From NCBI GenBank assembly GCA_011947345.1, contig JAAVTG010001040.1, positions 1 to 64,000 on the forward strand: a stretch of DNA of 64,000 nucleotides. Direction: 5' to 3'. Shown one piece after another: positions 63,797-64,000 of the stretch; positions within the stretch are counted from its first letter, which is position 1; each line of letters starts with the position of its first letter. Made by a program: the position numbers and the translations under genes. Below the pieces are notes generated by a model. It saw nothing but the letters and a program-made list of their open reading frames with translations, had not been told where the DNA came from and searched no databases. The stretch is from Phytophthora quininea. Its lineage: Eukaryota; Oomycota; Peronosporomycetes; Peronosporales; Peronosporaceae.

Positions 63797-64000
63797 TTCG
63801 GTTGGCGATGCGCCGCACCGCAGCTGCCCGTCGGCCACTCTGAAGACTTCATGGAAGGGATCCGATGTACGTGAGGCAGGGCCATTCTGGTGCAGTTCTG
63901 CCGACACATCCCCGCGCTTCCGCCGCATTGGCAGCTTCATTCAGCTCTGGAGCATCTTCGCCGGGACCGGAAATCCGGTGCCAATCCGGCTCGCACCGGC

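Larger units (their letters stand above)
62713..64000. other. 3'-less intergenic region, about 1.3 kb; G-rich and palindromic motifs
   Basis: Upstream region of the permease, running to the window end. No gene is supported. It includes a G-quadruplex-type sequence at 63583-63609 (three G5 runs and one G4) and a near-palindrome built from TGTACA at 63766-63796. The last 50 bases have CCGG repeated several times. Confidence 0.5.

Overview
The window looks like nuclear DNA of an oomycete, most likely Phytophthora or a close relative. The evidence is full-size PDR-type ABC transporters, AAAP and sugar-porter carriers, short GT-AG introns (50-85 bp), very tight gene packing, and a transposon island carrying oomycete-style PIF/Harbinger, MULE, hAT-like and chromodomain Ty3/gypsy elements. 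Nothing bacterial was seen: no operons, CRISPR array or rRNA genes.

Layout. 1-7.0 kb: two PDR ABC transporter genes in convergent orientation, forming a near-identical inverted repeat (arms about 1.3 kb, spacer 1.24 kb); the left copy is cut by the window edge and frameshifted. 7.0-9.2 kb: no gene seen. 9.2-11.3 kb: SDA1. 11.3-31.5 kb: a repeat-rich island bounded by a 171/178-bp direct duplication that carries the promoter and first codons of a METTL21-type methyltransferase whose intact gene lies at 31.7 kb. Inside the island: decayed coding fragments, a Harbinger element (13,206-24,351) holding a DDE transposase, a decayed PDR ABC fragment, a nested chromodomain gypsy element (16,852-22,596; LTRs identical by eye, 5-bp target duplication GAGGG) and the Harbinger Myb-like protein; then a MULE transposase, a hAT-like remnant and small Cys-rich zinc-finger ORFs. 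31.5-57 kb: a gene-dense housekeeping block with methyltransferase, CAND1 remnant, PLD-like protein, arrestin-C protein, Yippee protein, SmB, PEX10, C1D, a C2H2 protein, PSME4/Blm10, a GlcNAc transferase, an ARM-repeat protein, PPIL2, a CDKL-type kinase, a sugar transporter and MsrA. 57.5-61.1 kb: a head-to-head pair of related genes of a family I do not recognise, one ending in a GCN5-like bromodomain. 61.2-62.7 kb: an AAAP amino-acid permease.

Sequence quality. About 25 reading-frame breaks occur, in conserved housekeeping genes as well as transposons. Every break I could trace confidently needs one extra base in a short homopolymer; none needs one fewer. PSME4 alone needs eight. This looks like systematic homopolymer under-calling rather than gene decay, so such genes are annotated as single CDS spans with the break sites given. 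Where two frames had to be linked, the break position is stated and no joined protein is written.

Functional themes: ribosome biogenesis and RNA processing (SDA1, SmB, C1D, PPIL2), protein turnover (PSME4, CAND1 remnant), peroxisome import (PEX10), transport (ABC, MFS, AAAP) and repair of oxidised proteins (MsrA). The genes are not an operon; several pairs are divergent or convergent with gaps from 25 to about 230 bp.
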